Positions 26,298-34,717 of a stretch of DNA of 64,000 bases are shown here, piece by piece. This stretch comes from UBA6197 sp047638075 (lineage in GTDB: Bacteria > Pseudomonadota > Alphaproteobacteria > Rhodobacterales > Rhodobacteraceae): assembly GCF_047638075.1 (NCBI RefSeq), contig NZ_JBLJBV010000014.1, positions 1-64,000 on the forward strand, read 5' to 3'. Below the pieces are notes generated by a model. The model saw nothing but the letters and a program-made list of their open reading frames with translations. It searched no databases and had not been told where the DNA came from. Both the position numbers and the translations under genes were made by a program. How positions within the stretch are numbered: the stretch's first letter is position 1; each line of letters starts with the position of its first letter.

Positions 26298-27993
26298 AAT
26301 CGCGTTCCCCCTTGGCCATCTCAAGCCTCAGACTGCTTGCTCTAAATCGTGACTCGGTCTGGGAAAACAGATCCAGACCGATACCATAGGCTTGGGCATT
26401 TTCATGACCATGCTCCAGGATGGTGGGCTGCTCGATGGTCACCCCCCCCGCGGCCAAAAAGACATAAGGGCTGAACATCACCGGCATCTTGCCCAGAGTG
26501 CCCGGCGCCTGATGCGCCAGTTCCGCGCGCAACACCCAGCCGCTATCGCCCCGCAAATCACCAGAATCAAACGCCGAAATTTCCCGCGGCCCGGCAAGGC
26601 CGAATTGTTCTGCCGTAAGCAGTGCATCGCCAAACGACACCTGCCCCCGCGCCGTCACCGACAAGATCAGGTTGCGCGTCAGTGGGCGTTGATGAAAGCC
26701 CGAAAAACTGAGCTTGGTGAATGTCGCATCCGCGCCCTGACGTGACAGCGGCGTGCCCGCGCCAACGTCCGCCAGCGTGCGCGCACCCAGCGCGTCAATC
26801 CCTTTCGACAGCACCGCGCCGACATCACTATAGGCGCCGCCCCCGTGCTGGTAATTCAGGCTTGCCCCCGCACGCAGCACCGTTGTCTTGTCGTCGTAAA
26901 TCGGCGTTACGGCGCCGGCGATAAGGTCCTGGCTGTCTTGTTGCCGGTCCAGCGCCAATTGCGTCGTCAGGTTCATTTGCCGCGACCGTATCCATGGATA
27001 GATCAGCCGCAAGGACTGCCGGTCAAATTGCGACTGCGTTGGCACGATGTCGTCGTCGGGCGTGGTGTGGCTGACCGTCACCTCGCCGTTCAGCGCCAAC
27101 CCCGAGGTGCCCAGCGGCACCAGCGCGCCCGCCGCCAGAACACGGTACCGCGGATCACTGCTGAAAAACTTGTAGGGCGCACCCGATGCACGCAGATAAA
27201 GCGTCTCGCCCAGGCCCATAACGCTGTTGAACTCGACCCCTGCATTCAGCGTAACCGGCCCCAGATCATCGTCGGCAAAGTTGTCAAACCCGACAAACCC
27301 CGTGATCCTTTGATACTCTGGGTCCAGCGTCAGCACCGTTCCACCGGGTAGTTGCCCGACCCCCAGCGCGGTCCCCAATGCCACACCGGCAATATCGCCC
27401 GCCAACAGCAACTGACGTTCCAGCTCGGCCAGGGTCAGCCCCTTGCGGTTGACCAGCGGCGCGGTCAACCTGTCGATCCGCTGCTGCACCTCGGGGGGTA
27501 CGTTTTCGCGGTCGACCGCCTCTACGAACCCGTTGACCACATCGACCTTCAGCACCCCGCCATCGCGCAGCGCCTGCTGTGGCAGCACAACGCGCACCAG
27601 CACATAGCCCGCGTTGGCGTAGGACTCTTCCAGCGCAGCCACGGCATCAAACAGCTCTGATACGGGGATCCGCTTGCCGGTCAGGCGCGTCTTCAGCGCG
27701 GCATTTGCGGTTGCCAGTTGCGCCAGCCCGCCACGCAGATCAACACCCGAAAGCGTGATCGCGATCGCGTCCGCCCCCGGCGGCGCCTTGACCGATGTCG
27801 CGCCGCTGAACACAATCGCGCCGTTCAGTTTTTGCAGCGGCGGCTGAAAGGTTTCCGGCGTCACATTGCTGGCGGGCGTGCCGGGTTGTGCCAGCGCCGG
27901 GCCTGACAGCCCAATGCCGGCCGCCAGCACCATGGAAATGGTCTGCGCCAGTCGCTGTAGAGCGGGTTTCCGGCGCGGATCTTTGGACACCAT
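26248..27993 (-). CDS. Two-partner secretion outer-membrane transporter TpsB (FhaC/ShlB family)
   Basis: A 581-residue protein with a signal peptide (cleavage near GPALAQ), a POTRA-type periplasmic region (about 60-220; RIPVSELFDAVAALEESYANAGYVLVRVVLPQQ and GGVLKVDVVNGFVE), then a 16-strand-type beta barrel (FVGFDNFADDDLGP onward) ending in aromatic FRF. The late motif LRGDSGWVLRAEL fits the conserved loop region of TpsB proteins. It exports the TpsA protein encoded next. It is the first gene of the tpsB-tpsA-caspase operon; the 154-base gap upstream, after the nnrS stop, probably contains the promoter. Confidence 0.9.
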   Translation of the reverse strand: MVSKDPRRKPALQRLAQTISMVLAAGIGLSGPALAQPGTPASNVTPETFQPPLQKLNGAIVFSGATSVKAPPGADAIAITLSGVDLRGGLAQLATANAALKTRLTGKRIPVSELFDAVAALEESYANAGYVLVRVVLPQQALRDGGVLKVDVVNGFVEAVDRENVPPEVQQRIDRLTAPLVNRKGLTLAELERQLLLAGDIAGVALGTALGVGQLPGGTVLTLDPEYQRITGFVGFDNFADDDLGPVTLNAGVEFNSVMGLGETLYLRASGAPYKFFSSDPRYRVLAAGALVPLGTSGLALNGEVTVSHTTPDDDIVPTQSQFDRQSLRLIYPWIRSRQMNLTTQLALDRQQDSQDLIAGAVTPIYDDKTTVLRAGASLNYQHGGGAYSDVGAVLSKGIDALGARTLADVGAGTPLSRQGADATFTKLSFSGFHQRPLTRNLILSVTARGQVSFGDALLTAEQFGLAGPREISAFDSGDLRGDSGWVLRAELAHQAPGTLGKMPVMFSPYVFLAAGGVTIEQPTILEHGHENAQAYGIGLDLFSQTESRFRASSLRLEMAKGERDYGPDETRFSISGNFRF

Positions 27994-28147
27994 ATGGCAT
28001 GCTCCCCTACAATCACGTCAGGCGATGGAAACAGTTAATAGCTATCAGCGCCAAAAGTCACGAATTCTCTACAATGTGCGCGCGTTTTTGGTGAACGTCA
28101 CAGTGCAGTTTTCACCCTAAGCGGTTGCGCGCGCGCAGATCGCCGGC

Positions 28148-29395
28148 CTAGCAGCCCTCGTGTTTGCCCAAGGTCGCGGGGTCTGACAAAAGCGGCCAAT
28201 AGGCGACAAGCCACAGGCCGAACGCTGCCGCCCATAGGATAGAGGCCGCCAGATGCGCCAAAAACGGGTCTATCACGCCCAATTCCGGCGCTAGCCGCAC
28301 CATGACAGAGGCCAGCATCACCCCGATTGCCCACTTGACGGGGCGCGCCACGGGCAGCGTGTGGCCCGAATGGAACAGCCCCGCGATGGACATCACCGCC
28401 AGAACCGCCAGCCCCAACCCGCCCATCAGCGCCAGATGCCAGCCACCCGCCGGGGCCAGGGGTGCGCCCAGTTGCCCTGCGCCCAGCCAAAGCAACCCCG
28501 CCCCGGCCAGCGCGGGTGGCAGCCATAACGCCACAATCTCGGCGCGGCGGCCATCGCGCCCGACAAAACCTTCGCCAACACGGTCCAGCAATCCCGCCCC
28601 CGCGGCAACAAGAAGCCAGCCGTTGACCGCCTCCGAAAGCCCCGCGACTTGCCCCGCAATCGCCACCGCAACCAAACCCGAGGCAAGGTTCAACCGTCCC
28701 GGGTGCGGCCGAAACGGCGAAGTTTGCTCGGTCGGGTCCAAGACAAGGTTGGTTACCGGCACACCGATCCGCGCCAGGGCCAGCCCCAGCATCCCCAAAA
28801 AGATCAACCCCGCCACCTTGACCGCCTGTGCCGCCTCAAAGCTGGCGCCGGAAATCATCCAACCGCGCGTCACCGCCTCGGCCAGGGCAAAGGCCGCAAG
28901 CCAGCCGATAAAGGCCAGTAGCCGGTCCGTGCGCTTGGTCCAGGAAATCCACACCGCATAGGCGATCAACCCGCCAAGCCACGCCAGATCGGCCAGCGCA
29001 GCCAATGGCGTCAGCAGATCCGCGCCCAGCAGCCCAATCACCCGCGCCACCCCCCACGCACCGGCAAAATACCAAAGCACGCGCCCGCGCATCGGCCTTG
29101 TGTCGGTCCATTCCGGAAAAGCAGTGGTCAAGAACCCGATCAGCGCCGCCCCGAAAGAGCCATAAAGCATTTCATGCATGTGCCAGACGCTTGACGTAAT
29201 CTGCGTGGCGCCTAGCAGGTTATAGCCCTGAACCGCGATCCACAAAAACGGCCAAAGCGCGGCATGCAGCGCCGCCAGCGGAAAAAACAGCCGAAAGCCC
29301 TCATCGGTAAGCACATCCGCCAGCCCGACCCTGTGCTTGGCGTGTTCAATCGGCGGAATGCCGCGTAAATCGGGGATCGGGGATTGCAGGGTCAT
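28148..29395 (-). CDS. nnrS: NnrS family haem-copper membrane protein
   Basis: A 415-residue protein with about 12 membrane helices. It carries NnrS signatures: FRLFFPLAALHAALWP, SSVWHMHEMLYGSFGAALIGFLTTAFPEWT, and the late FHSGHTLPV segment with conserved histidines. NnrS proteins bind haem and copper and relieve nitric oxide stress in denitrifiers, although the chemistry is unclear. The start overlaps the ABC ATPase stop by 4 bases, making it the last gene of a four-gene operon. A nos operon lies about 32 kb away in the same window, consistent with denitrification-related metabolism. Confidence 0.92.
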   Translation of the reverse strand: MTLQSPIPDLRGIPPIEHAKHRVGLADVLTDEGFRLFFPLAALHAALWPFLWIAVQGYNLLGATQITSSVWHMHEMLYGSFGAALIGFLTTAFPEWTDTRPMRGRVLWYFAGAWGVARVIGLLGADLLTPLAALADLAWLGGLIAYAVWISWTKRTDRLLAFIGWLAAFALAEAVTRGWMISGASFEAAQAVKVAGLIFLGMLGLALARIGVPVTNLVLDPTEQTSPFRPHPGRLNLASGLVAVAIAGQVAGLSEAVNGWLLVAAGAGLLDRVGEGFVGRDGRRAEIVALWLPPALAGAGLLWLGAGQLGAPLAPAGGWHLALMGGLGLAVLAVMSIAGLFHSGHTLPVARPVKWAIGVMLASVMVRLAPELGVIDPFLAHLAASILWAAAFGLWLVAYWPLLSDPATLGKHEGC

Positions 29396-30141
29396 GCGGT
29401 GCGTCTTTCGTCGACGTCATGGATACGGCGAAACAACGGGTCATGGCAGCGCCAGCCCTCGGTCAGGGCAAACAGGGCCGCCTCGTCACGCGCGCCGGGT
29501 TGACCGGGTACGATGCGGGTACCCGCGATGCCGGCCCCTCGCGGGTCCATCACTGCTATGCGGTGCGCGATGCGCGCAGCTTCGGTCAGATCGTGCGTCA
29601 CGAAAAGCGCCCCGAAATCACCCGCCCCCACGGCTTCGATCACCAGATCCTGCAAGCGCCGCTTTAACGCTACATCCAACGCGGTGAACGGTTCGTCAAA
29701 GAAAAGGAAGTCCGGGCGCACGACCAGCGCGCGGGCAATCGCGACACGCTGGCGCATACCCCCCGACAGCTCTACCGGGAATTTGGCCATATCCTCGGCG
29801 GCGAAAGACACACGGCTGGCGGCGGCGTGGGCGGCGGCACGGGCGGCCTTGCGGCCCATGCCCGACAGGGTGGCGGCATAGGCAATATTCGCCTCGGCTG
29901 TGGCCCAGGGCAGCAGACGGGGGTCTTGAAACACCATGCCGTGGCGGGCGTAATGCCGCATGACCCGGCCTTCACGCGGATCGACCAGACCCGCGGCACA
30001 ATGGATCAACGTCGACTTGCCACACCCCGAGGGGCCGACAAGTGCCAGCACCTCTCCGGCAGCGACCGAAAGGTTGATCCCTGCCAGAACCTGCCGCCCC
30101 AAAAACGCATGCCCAACACCCGTAAGCTGCAATGCGATCAT
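29392..30141 (-). CDS. ABC transporter ATPase, nitrate/sulfonate/taurine type
   Basis: A 249-residue ATPase of the NrtD/SsuB/TauB group: Walker A GPSGCGKST, Q-loop FQDPRLLPW, signature SGGMRQRVAIARAL, Walker B FLFFDEPFTALD and H-loop VTHDLTEA. The frame is open 36 codons further upstream, but MIALQLTGVGHAFLG at 30141 is the natural start and overlaps the permease stop by 4 bases. It works with the permease and binding protein upstream. The substrate cannot be read from the sequence. Confidence 0.88.
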   Translation of the reverse strand: MIALQLTGVGHAFLGRQVLAGINLSVAAGEVLALVGPSGCGKSTLIHCAAGLVDPREGRVMRHYARHGMVFQDPRLLPWATAEANIAYAATLSGMGRKAARAAAHAAASRVSFAAEDMAKFPVELSGGMRQRVAIARALVVRPDFLFFDEPFTALDVALKRRLQDLVIEAVGAGDFGALFVTHDLTEAARIAHRIAVMDPRGAGIAGTRIVPGQPGARDEAALFALTEGWRCHDPLFRRIHDVDERRTA

Positions 30142-30947
30142 CTTTTGACCCCCCACGGCCGCGCCGCTTCCCGCCAGCGTTCCAGCTCTGCCCGGACCGG
30201 GTGAACAAGCGCGTATTCCAACGCGATCAGCCCCGCCACCGCTAGGCACACCCAGGCAAGTGCTTGTGTGACGTCCATATACTGACGGGCGCGTGACAGC
30301 TCATTCCCGATTCCCCCCACCGAGGATAGAACCTCGATCATCACCGCCACCTTGATCGAGGTCGCCAACCCCAGCACAAGCGCGGGAAAAAGATGCGAAA
30401 GCATCTGCCGCAGGCCAACGCCCCAAAGCCGGCGCAACGGGCCCGCGCCAAAGACCTGCGCCATCGCATCAAGGCCGCGGTCCCGGTTCGCGACACCCTC
30501 GGCGGTGCCCGCAAAAACCAAAGGCACAACCCCCACCATGATGGTCACGATCACCATGCCATCGGTCGCGCCGAACCAGATCATCGCCAGCACCAGCCAC
30601 GCAATCGGCGGCACACCCAAAACCACTATCAGCAAGGGCCGCGCCAGCCGCATCGTGGCGGGGGAATACCCGGCAATCAACCCCGCCAGACCCCCAATCA
30701 CCGCCGACCCGGCAAAACCCCACACCGCGCGTTGCAGCGTTTGCCCGATGATCCGCCAATTTTCCGGATCCGACAGAATTGCCGCACAGGCCCAAAGCGT
30801 CGCCTGGGGCGAGGGTAAGATGAAATCGCCATACGCCTCATGCCCGGCCTGCCACAGCGCCGCAAACAGCGCCAGCCCCGCCAGCCCGGCCCAACCGCCC
30901 CAAAGAAAGCGGCCGACCCGGCCCGCCCTGTCGGTCAGCGCGCTCAT
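30138..30947 (-). CDS. ABC transporter permease, SsuC/TauC type
   Basis: A 269-residue inner-membrane protein with about six helices. The typical cytoplasmic coupling segment is present (QVFGAGPLRRLWGVGLRQMLSHLFPALVLGL). An N-terminal LPSPQATLWA motif and GGIGNELSRARQYMD also match binding-protein-dependent permeases of the nitrate/sulfonate/taurine group. Overlaps of 4 bases on both sides tie it to the ATPase and the binding protein. Confidence 0.87.
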   Translation of the reverse strand: MSALTDRAGRVGRFLWGGWAGLAGLALFAALWQAGHEAYGDFILPSPQATLWACAAILSDPENWRIIGQTLQRAVWGFAGSAVIGGLAGLIAGYSPATMRLARPLLIVVLGVPPIAWLVLAMIWFGATDGMVIVTIMVGVVPLVFAGTAEGVANRDRGLDAMAQVFGAGPLRRLWGVGLRQMLSHLFPALVLGLATSIKVAVMIEVLSSVGGIGNELSRARQYMDVTQALAWVCLAVAGLIALEYALVHPVRAELERWREAARPWGVKR

Positions 30948-31945
30948 AGCAGGTAAAACCCGTCATCGGGCAGATGGCCGCCGATAATTCTGGGGTCATG
31001 CATCGCCACTTCGGAAAACATCGCCTCAAGGGCCGGACGGGCGGCGCTGGCAGGGGTCGCCACCAGCGCGCAATGCGGCAGTGATTTGGCCAATATTGGC
31101 GCGGGCATCCCCAGCGGCCCTGCCGCCGCGGCGGCCGCCGCCACCGGATTGGCCAGAACCCCCGGCAACACCCCCGCGATTGCGGCCTGTATTTCAACCA
31201 GCGCGTCGGGGTACGCCGCGCGGAAGGCATCGGTCATGCCCAGGCCCGCTTGCGGCACGGACCGACCAAGCCCGGTGATCTTGCCCCATTCCAGTTGCAT
31301 GTCGATCGCACGATAAACCCGCTTGCCGGATTGAAGGGCCATCATCTCGGCCATGGTGGTGGCGGGTTCAGGCAAGACCGCGGCATCAGCGCGCCCCGTC
31401 AGCAGCAGTTGCACCGCCTCGATCGGGGTGGCGGCAGGCACGATATCCACGGCCCCTTCAGCCACGCCCGCGTCTGCAAAAAGACGCCGCATCAGAAAAT
31501 CAGGCATGTCATTGCGAAACGGCAGCGCCATGCGATGCCCGGCCAGATCCGCAACCGATGTCACCGCCGGATCGGCGCTGACGACAAAGCTTAGCCCGTC
31601 GGTCATCACATTGACCAGACCGACCCCCAGACCCCGGTTGTAAAGGTTCGCTGCAACCTGCGTGGGCAGGATTACCAGCTGCATCGTGCCCGAGGTCAGA
31701 CCCGCACGCAGCTCATCCGGGTCTTTCCAGGGAATAAAGCTGACCTCATCCGCCAGATGGGCAAAAGCGCCGGTCGCCACCGCATAGGCCAGCGGAATGG
31801 AGGGGCCAGCAGGCGGGCCGTATAGCGCCAGCCGCGCCAGCATCGGGGCGGCGCGTGAAATACGCGGCATCGCCAGCGTCACCCCTGCCCCTATCCCTGC
31901 CTGCAACAGGGTCCTGCGTGCAATCCTGGTGTTTGGCTTTGACAT
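30944..31945 (-). CDS. ABC transporter substrate-binding protein (NMT1/TauA type)
   Basis: About 333 residues. A twin-arginine-like signal (RIARRTLLQAGIGAG, ending SRAAP) suggests Tat or Sec export to the periplasm. The mature part is an NMT1/THI5-type fold: LALYGPPAGPSIPLAYAVATGAF, then LRAGLTSGTMQLVILPTQVAANLYNRG and LLTGRADAAVLPEPATTMA. The start MSKPNTRI at 31945 is favoured because the signal peptide follows directly; an upstream in-frame start at 32032 would add 29 unlikely residues. First gene of the NnrS operon. The ligand is unknown. Confidence 0.82.
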   Translation of the reverse strand: MSKPNTRIARRTLLQAGIGAGVTLAMPRISRAAPMLARLALYGPPAGPSIPLAYAVATGAFAHLADEVSFIPWKDPDELRAGLTSGTMQLVILPTQVAANLYNRGLGVGLVNVMTDGLSFVVSADPAVTSVADLAGHRMALPFRNDMPDFLMRRLFADAGVAEGAVDIVPAATPIEAVQLLLTGRADAAVLPEPATTMAEMMALQSGKRVYRAIDMQLEWGKITGLGRSVPQAGLGMTDAFRAAYPDALVEIQAAIAGVLPGVLANPVAAAAAAAGPLGMPAPILAKSLPHCALVATPASAARPALEAMFSEVAMHDPRIIGGHLPDDGFYLL

Positions 31946-32101
31946 GGGCGGCCCTTTCCCTGCAGCGGGCTGGCGGTGGCATGCCCGGTGAATACACCTG
32001 ACCCGGCAGACGGCAAACGCGTGCCTGATCAATGTCGCAGTGTTTCCATCAAGAATTAGCCGAAGTCAACAACACACCCGAACGCGCGAAAACTCTGCCC
32101 C

Positions 32102-32266
32102 CTAATCCGGCAACGCGCCGCAAAAGCCGCCCGACGCCACCATACCAGAGCCAAGCGCAAATAGCGGCGGCGCCTGATAAGGGTTTGGCGGGCTGCGGAC
32201 CAGATCAAACCCCAGTAGCGCAACCACTCCAAACATCGCCAAACCTGCCGTGAAATAACGGGTCAT
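32102..32266 (-). CDS. Small membrane protein of 54 residues
   Basis: The protein has one hydrophobic segment near the N-terminus (YFTAGLAMFGVVALLGF) followed by a proline-rich tail ending SGGFCGALPD. Its ATG at 32266 overlaps the stop of the YeeE/YedE gene by 4 bases (ATGA), good evidence that it is translated. I do not recognise the family. Its position suggests a role with the YeeE/YedE transporter and rhodanese. Confidence 0.6.
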   Translation of the reverse strand: MTRYFTAGLAMFGVVALLGFDLVRSPPNPYQAPPLFALGSGMVASGGFCGALPD

Positions 32267-33393
32267 CTGCGCACCTCCAGCCCAAGAAGGGGGCGGATAC
32301 GGATACCCACGAACGCGCCCGCGAATGCCGCAACAAACCAAACCCAGCCATGCAGGCTACCCGTTGCGATCCCCGAAAAGAACGCCCCCACGTTACAGCC
32401 AAAGGCCAGCCGCGACGAATAGCCCAACAACAGCCCCGCCACCACAGCCGCCACCCACGCCCGCGCCGGATAAGATTGCAACGGCTGCGCCAATCCGCCG
32501 CGGCGCCATGCAGCCACGCCAAACGCCCCCGCCAACAATCCGATGTCGGTAAGGGAGGTATAATCGGTCAGAATGCTGGCATTCAGCCGCTCTACCGAGG
32601 CCGGGGCCGCCCAGAACGCCGAGCCCGACAGATCAGCGCCAAGCGCAACCGCGCCCTTGGCCGCCCAAACCCCAAGGCCGTAAACCACGCCCCAGGGCTG
32701 ACCCGCCACCACCAGATTGGCAACCGCCAGCCCCGCCAGAGCCGCCGCCGCCAGCAGATACCGCGCAGGCACCCGGCGCGAACCCGGCTTTCCCAGCCGC
32801 CAAAACAGCATCGCCGTCAGCGCCAGCGCCAACAGCGTAATCATCAGCCCCACCGTGCCACGCAACGCCAAGATCGGCAGCGCACCAAGCCCGGTCCACC
32901 AGATCAAATGATAAGCCCCGGCAAAACTTCCGATCGCGAAAAAGGGCAGCGCCAACAAACCCACCGGGTTGCCCGATCCAGCATTGACCAGCGTCCCTGA
33001 CCCGCAACCCAGAACAACCTGCATCGCCGCGCCAAAGACAAACGCGCCGCCGACCATCGCCCAGCCAATTGGCGCCTGCGCCCCGATCAGCTCATCTGGA
33101 TGCGCGGCCAGCAGCGGGATCGCGACACAGGCAACCAGCGCTATCGCCAAAAGCTGCGCCAGAATCCCCGCCGGTTCACGCCGCAGGATCATCGCGCGCC
33201 ATGGCCCCGCAAAGCCGAACCCCAACCCCTCCAGCGCGACGCCAAACCCCAGACCAATGGCCAGCATCAGCCCAAACCGGGCCCCGACAAACAGCGCGAC
33301 CGCCGCGACCGCAATCACCGCCGCACCGATCAGCCCGGCCCGCGCCGTGACCCCGCCCGAGCTGCGCCCGAACACCAATGAGACGTCAGCCAT
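32263..33393 (-). CDS. YeeE/YedE family sulfur-compound transporter
   Basis: A 376-residue polytopic membrane protein with about nine or ten helices. Conserved cysteine-glycine motifs of the Sulf_transp family are present: VLGCGSGTLVNAGSGNPVGL and LAFGCNVGAFFSGIATGSLHGW. Related proteins (TsuA) import thiosulfate, with the cysteines passing the sulfur along the path. The gene starts exactly at the base where the rhodanese stop lies and overlaps the small membrane protein gene, so the three form an operon. Transport of thiosulfate or a similar sulfane-sulfur compound is inferred. Confidence 0.87.
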   Translation of the reverse strand: MADVSLVFGRSSGGVTARAGLIGAAVIAVAAVALFVGARFGLMLAIGLGFGVALEGLGFGFAGPWRAMILRREPAGILAQLLAIALVACVAIPLLAAHPDELIGAQAPIGWAMVGGAFVFGAAMQVVLGCGSGTLVNAGSGNPVGLLALPFFAIGSFAGAYHLIWWTGLGALPILALRGTVGLMITLLALALTAMLFWRLGKPGSRRVPARYLLAAAALAGLAVANLVVAGQPWGVVYGLGVWAAKGAVALGADLSGSAFWAAPASVERLNASILTDYTSLTDIGLLAGAFGVAAWRRGGLAQPLQSYPARAWVAAVVAGLLLGYSSRLAFGCNVGAFFSGIATGSLHGWVWFVAAFAGAFVGIRIRPLLGLEVRR

Positions 33394-34328
33394 CAGTTAC
33401 CGCCTGCAAGCTGATTCAGCAAATTGGCAAGCAGGCCCGGTTGGTTGGCCATTTCGCCATCGGTTTGCGAATATTCAACCATCGAGCCGGGATATAGTTT
33501 TACATTCTCGATCCCCGCCAATTCCGACAGCGCAAACCAGTCTGTCGCAGCCCAATGGCCGGTATTGCAAAACGCGACAACCTCATCGCCAGTGCTGATC
33601 CCCAGCCGTGCCTTCAGATCCGCACCATTGGAATCCGCGCCGATAGCCGTCGCGCCGGGGCGAAAGAATTCCGTATAGGGCAGGCTTTGCGCACCGGGCA
33701 GGGTGCCGGGACGGGCCGCAGCCTCGTGCGCCTTTTGACCCTCAAAAAATGGCGTCGGGCGGGCGTCGATCAGCTTGCCCTGATCGGTGCCTGCAACAAC
33801 CCGTGCGACGGCCGGGGTATCGGCAGTCCAAGCGTCTTGCCAGGTGATATGCAGATCCGTCGGCGCCGGCGTCACCGCCGCGGTTGAAAGCGGCAGCCCG
33901 GCATTGACCCACGCCGTCGCCCCGCCGTTCAGCACCGCAAGATCGCCAAACCCCGAACTTTTCAACGTCCAGTAAACACGCGCAGCGGCGCCAAAATCAG
34001 TATCGGTATCGCCTTGCGATACGATCACCACCGGACGCTCTGGCGCAAGGCCAAGCTGTTCATAGGTCGCCTCCAACTGGGCAAGCGGCGGCACGGCACC
34101 GGGGTTTTCAGCGGGCCCCCGGAACAGGCCGTAAGGCGCTGATATCGCCCCTTCGATATGCCCTTGGTCAAAGCCCTTGGCGCGGATATCCAGAATGACC
34201 GGGGCTTGCGCGCCCCCGGCTGCAACCAGTTCGGCAGGCGTAATCAGCGGCCCTAGATCGCCAGCCAGCGCGCTTGAAACACCAAGCGCTGCAAGACCAC
34301 CGAGAAAAGGCAGAAGGATCCGTTGCAT
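33393..34328 (-). CDS. Periplasmic tandem rhodanese (sulfurtransferase)
   Basis: A 311-residue protein with a signal peptide (LGGLAALGVSSALA) and two rhodanese domains. The first (about 28-150) lacks a cysteine at the active-site loop (VIVSQGDTDTDF). The second (about 165-295) has the active-site CNTGHWA loop, so only it should be catalytic. This is the usual pattern of thiosulfate sulfurtransferases. Located in the periplasm, it could make or consume sulfane sulfur for the YeeE/YedE transporter encoded next. The start has GAGAGGAAAACC upstream. Confidence 0.88.
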   Translation of the reverse strand: MQRILLPFLGGLAALGVSSALAGDLGPLITPAELVAAGGAQAPVILDIRAKGFDQGHIEGAISAPYGLFRGPAENPGAVPPLAQLEATYEQLGLAPERPVVIVSQGDTDTDFGAAARVYWTLKSSGFGDLAVLNGGATAWVNAGLPLSTAAVTPAPTDLHITWQDAWTADTPAVARVVAGTDQGKLIDARPTPFFEGQKAHEAAARPGTLPGAQSLPYTEFFRPGATAIGADSNGADLKARLGISTGDEVVAFCNTGHWAATDWFALSELAGIENVKLYPGSMVEYSQTDGEMANQPGLLANLLNQLAGGN

Positions 34329-34717
34329 GGGGTTTTCCTCTCATAACAGGTAATTTCGTCCAAAATCATGAAAGTATGTGCAAATACAAGGAACACACCG
34401 CCCGATTTTTCGGCCATTTCCAGAATAATGTTCTGCAACCAGCACGATGGCCACAATAGTTGCCCGATTTTTCGCGCCCCAGAGGAGGGTCAGAACAAAA
34501 GAATGCAAAGGATTGGAACGCAGTTCTTATTCGCCACCTCGCCCCAAACCCCCAAGTCGCCCGCATCCGGGGTCAACTTCATCGGGTCGGGCAAAAGCGC
34601 CCCAGCCTTGGCCTTTGCGGCTTGGTTTTAAGGTCCCGTGTGGCAGGGCCAAGTAGCAAGAATACTGCCCTCATATCGACACTAACGTTGCCTAATCGGC
34701 CGCTTTGTCAAGGCAAC
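34329..34717. other. 389-base gap with a 12-base direct repeat, upstream of the rhodanese operon
   Basis: No convincing gene is present. The sequence CCCGATTTTTCG occurs twice on the same strand, at 34401-34412 and 34463-34474, 62 bases apart. A GTTGCC/GGCAAC inverted repeat with a 19-base loop lies near 34687-34716, just after the aminotransferase stop. The segment should contain the promoter of the minus-strand rhodanese operon; the repeats are possible regulator sites. Confidence 0.35.

Noticed and set aside
21564..26324. Long antisense open frames on the plus strand within tpsA (e.g. 21897-22949 and 24196-24822)
   Set aside because: They mirror the codon bias of the high-GC tpsA gene; they show no domains and no start signals.
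32028..32052. Two ATCAA half-sites 20 bases apart upstream of the NnrS-linked operon, considered as an FNR/NnrR box
   Set aside because: An FNR-type box needs TTGAT-N4-ATCAA; here the half-sites run in the same direction and are too far apart.
34329..34717. Possible small gene or tRNA remnant in the 389-base gap
   Set aside because: Open frames there are short and without start signals; no cloverleaf could be drawn.
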